Assembly (NCBI GenBank): GCA_028564705.1
Contig: JAPXFQ010000113.1
Coordinates: forward strand, 1,922,001 to 1,986,000
Source of the DNA: Apricaphanius iberus
Taxonomy: Eukaryota; Chordata; Actinopteri; Cyprinodontiformes; Aphaniidae
Length of the DNA stretch: 64,000 nt
Reading direction: 5' to 3'
Part shown: positions 61,279 to 64,000 of the stretch, one piece after another
Layout: each line of letters opens with the position of its first letter
Position numbering within the stretch: position 1 is the first letter of the stretch
Position numbers and translations under genes: made by a program
The notes under the pieces: model-generated
Told to the model about the DNA's origin: nothing
Seen by the model: the letters and a program-made list of their open reading frames with translations, nothing else
Database searches by the model: none

Positions 61279-62560
61279 ACAGTGGACTCCCACCTTCCGC
61301 TGCTCCGCTCGGGGGTGCCGGGATACCCAGTGTCAAGGTGAAGTTTTGCCGATACTACGCGAAAGACAAAACCTGCTTTTACGGAGATGAGTGCCAGTTC
61401 CTGCACGAGGATCCCTCCATGGGAGGCATGTCGCTGCACGGAGGCGGCAGCAGCCCCGTCCCGCTACCCATGGCCGGAGGTGGCGGGACGCCAGCGGTGT
61501 ATTCCCTCGGCGGTACGGCGGCGGCCTGCCCAGGCGGTGGAGGGACCGGAGTGTCCAAAAAAAGCGAAGCACTGGGGCCTGGAGGCACGACTATGGAGGG
61601 GCCGCTGCTAACCAGTAAGTAACCCAAGCGAAACCACACACGAGTGGGCTGACTGAGCCACACTTTTGCAAAGGGCCTTCCTGAGCTATGTTCAAATTTA
61701 GTCCGAGGATTCAGTTGGGCCCTTTTACTCCAGAACAGCGTGCTTCACATTTAACTTTAGGATAGAAAGCCTTTACTACGCATATAGCTGCTGCTGTACT
61801 CTTTAGTTTTGCTGCGAATAAATCCGACTTCATGCTTTGGTAGCTGGTTCCGATAATACTGGCTTTAGATCAAATTATACTTCTAGAGCTCATACTGAGG
61901 CCTGTTGTTTTTGTATGACAGCTGGGTGGGCAGCTATTAGCTAGTTAGCATTAGTTACAATAGCATGTTTGATTGTTTATCAAACTTTTTCACTTCTAGC
62001 CTCGGTTCTAATATGTATATAAATATTAGTAAGTTTAGTTCTTGCGTGACTACTTATGATTATAGTTTTCAAAAGTTGTTAGTTGTAGTTAAATATTTAA
62101 AAAATTGCTAAATGTGTGCTATCATTAGCATGTCAGGGCTAGCTGTCTTTATGTCATTGTTTTGGCTTTTTGTGACTCCTTTTCTCTCGGTAAAACACTG
62201 CAGTTGACAATTATTTACATGTTTCAGTGTGTAGTAGCTGCTGTCTGAGGCAAATTTTTACAGATCTACTACATATTGCCTTGTTGCAGTCTGCGAAAGA
62301 GTCTATGTGCAGTGTTTACATGCTTTATAATTAGCCCTGTAAGTGGGTAACTACACACCCCTCTTAGCACTGTTTGGACTATGGGTGACACCCGGCATCA
62401 GAAAGTATTGGCTATATTTTGTGTTTTGTCGTCCACAGTCCCAGGGATGGAGGGTCCAGCCCTAAGTGATGCCAATCTCACCAACTCCTACTTCAGCAGC
62501 AGCTTCATTGGTGTCAATGGGTTTGGAAGTCCTGCAGAGTCAAAGTATACAATGATGCAG
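61275..62560 (+). CDS. pan3: pan3, poly(A)-nuclease regulatory subunit, first two coding exons
   Basis: Exons 61275-61614 and 62439-62560 join in phase 1 to the first 154 residues. PAN3 is the pseudokinase adaptor that brings PAN2 deadenylase to mRNA through poly(A)-binding protein and GW182. The N-terminal CCCH zinc finger is clear: 'FCRYYAKDKTCFYGDECQFLH', spaced C-x8-C-x5-C-x3-H, at about residues 25-45. A Gly/Pro-rich linker follows. Exon 2 has 'YFSSSFIGVNGFGSPAESKY', near identical to vertebrate PAN3, and ends before the PAM2-containing region. The pseudokinase and C-terminal knob lie beyond the right edge. The start ATG has a 'ggtgcc' context and 'MNSGLPPSAA' matches the family. Confidence 0.94.
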
Positions 62561-64000
62561 GTACAAGATATCCATCCTAATTACAGTAAACAAGCAAACA
62601 AACATATCAGTCTTTGTCAGATGAGGTATCGGGTGCTGTAGGCGCATTGCATGATGGGATGTATGGGAGTGTAAACAAGGAAGCTTCGCTCGCTTTGAGC
62701 GTGGAGGGTCTAAACTTTGAAAATAAAAATTATACGCTCATGTGAATGGCTGCTATGCCAGGTCACACAACGCCAGGAATCAAAAGCTATTCAACAAAGT
62801 CTCACCCTATAGTTGAATTGGACGGCCATGTCTTGAAGGTTAGTTGTGCTCTACTCTTTCCATTATCAGATAATTGATTGATTGGTGCTTAGCTTGGTAT
62901 ATAGTTTAATCATCTCACTCTCTGGCCAGTCTGTGATGTTCACAAACCTTGTCATATAGACTTTTAAGGCCTTTACTGGCACGTTTTTTCAGGGATTCAG
63001 TTACACAGAGGTGCAATGCATTTACTTCTGAAAGCAGTTGGTTGCACTGGGTTTACTTAGACATAAAAATGCACGTGTATCCCATGTTTCTAGGGTTTCT
63101 TTTTTGGCTTTTCTATTAAGAAATTTCAGGTATTACCAGGCCTGATAGCGCTCCGGCACTATGCCAGATTTCTGGCGTACTGAAGTGTTAAAAAAAAACT
63201 CAGTTTTGCGTGATCTGAAAATTCCCAAGATCTGAGAGGCGCTTTCACTCTAAACCACATCACCATAGGCCTACTTAAGCCTATTATTATATGTTATAGG
63301 CATAGATTATATGGCAGGGGCTGGTCTTGGGTTTTCAATCAATCGAATAGATGTAGCAGTTACTCCATGTGCTAATGTTAGGATCTTTGTTGACATCTTT
63401 GTGCACATGCGCGAGTGATTCGGAAAGCAAACCAAATTTACGGCGGCTACAGAGACGCAACGACAACTTCCAGCACAGTTAGCAGGCAAAATCTCCGATA
63501 TATAACCACTGTAAGATTTGAAACTGAGAGAGCTTTAGAGAGAAAATTAGGGCGAAATAGAAGTTATTTAAAGCACCTTTTAGATATGTGAAAGACGCTA
63601 GTTTCATTCACTGGCGTCATGGCCACAAATCCGCAGGGGACATTCATCACTATTCCTAAACCCGACCCTTCACACATAAAAACTTTATGGCTTTCAAAAG
63701 ACTGGAGGCCTGAGATTATGTTGATGAAAGGGGAGTTTGGAAGATCTTTGCGAAACAGAAAGCAGTATTTGTGCTAAAAGCGGAGGTCAGACGAGCAGAA
63801 ACCGCGTGACTCGTATCAGCTGTGAGGAATTGCAAACCATCGCTATCCTCAACGCGACTGCAAAGCTGGGTAAGTTCTCATTGATCATTGTCCTTATAGC
63901 CTTTTTTTAATGTATTTATGGAAACGCGTTAAATTGTCCTGTGACAACTTTAGTAATTCAGTGGCGTCTGGTCTCTGGCGAAAAACCAAATATCACCGCT
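62561..64000. other. pan3 intron with an unidentified repeat-like block
   Basis: The next pan3 exon is not recognised. A short frame at 62745-62841 (starting MAAMPGHTTPGIKSYS, ending in a GT donor-like 'aaggttag') and plus-strand frames near 63619-63870 have coding-like composition. They do not fit pan3 and may belong to a DNA transposon of unknown type. Confidence 0.35.

Overview
The window is nuclear DNA from a ray-finned fish, most likely a percomorph teleost. The evidence is GT-AG introns, dense (TA)n, (CA)n and (TTTC)n microsatellites, DANA-type tRNA-derived SINEs, Tc1 elements, hAT and Ty3/gypsy fragments, and a vertebrate gene order known from human chromosome 13q12.

Genes from left to right: lnx2 (- strand, first coding exon at 9.5-9.9 kb), polr1d in its short RS-rich form (+, 16.6-18.3 kb), pdx1 (+, 23.8-25.5 kb), urad (-, 26.2-26.8 kb), flt3 (-, 24 coding exons over 35.9-59.2 kb) and pan3 (+, first two coding exons from 61.3 kb). 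The tetrapod order is LNX2-POLR1D-GSX1-PDX1-CDX2-URAD-FLT3-PAN3. I therefore read this as one teleost-duplicated ParaHox locus that kept pdx1 and lost gsx1 and cdx2. The pdx1 and urad stop codons are only 657 bp apart, tail to tail.

The flt3 exons join in frame through 23 introns to a 998-residue receptor tyrosine kinase with signal peptide, five-Ig-type ectodomain, one membrane span, split kinase and acidic tail. Its introns hold two retrovirus-like elements. One, of about 8 kb, has paired LTRs and a tRNA-Trp-type primer site but little sign of gag, pol or env. The other, of about 4.4 kb, keeps an env fragment and carries a Tc1 copy inside it.

The left 9 kb is mobile-element rich: a SINE remnant, a Tc1 copy with a SINE nested in it, and a degenerate LINE. 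Between polr1d and pdx1 lies repeat debris plus one GC-richer block with several ATTA/TAAT cores, a candidate regulatory element. Between urad and flt3 lie a pogo-like transposase fragment, a gypsy Gag-protease remnant, and an unplaced glycoprotein-like reading frame (32.3-34.25 kb) that is the least explained coding signal.

No single undescribed system is evident. The strongest leads are the 32.3-34.25 kb frame, the 8-kb coding-poor LTR element in flt3, a palindrome split by a hAT element, and the apparent absence of the polymerase-subunit exons of polr1d.
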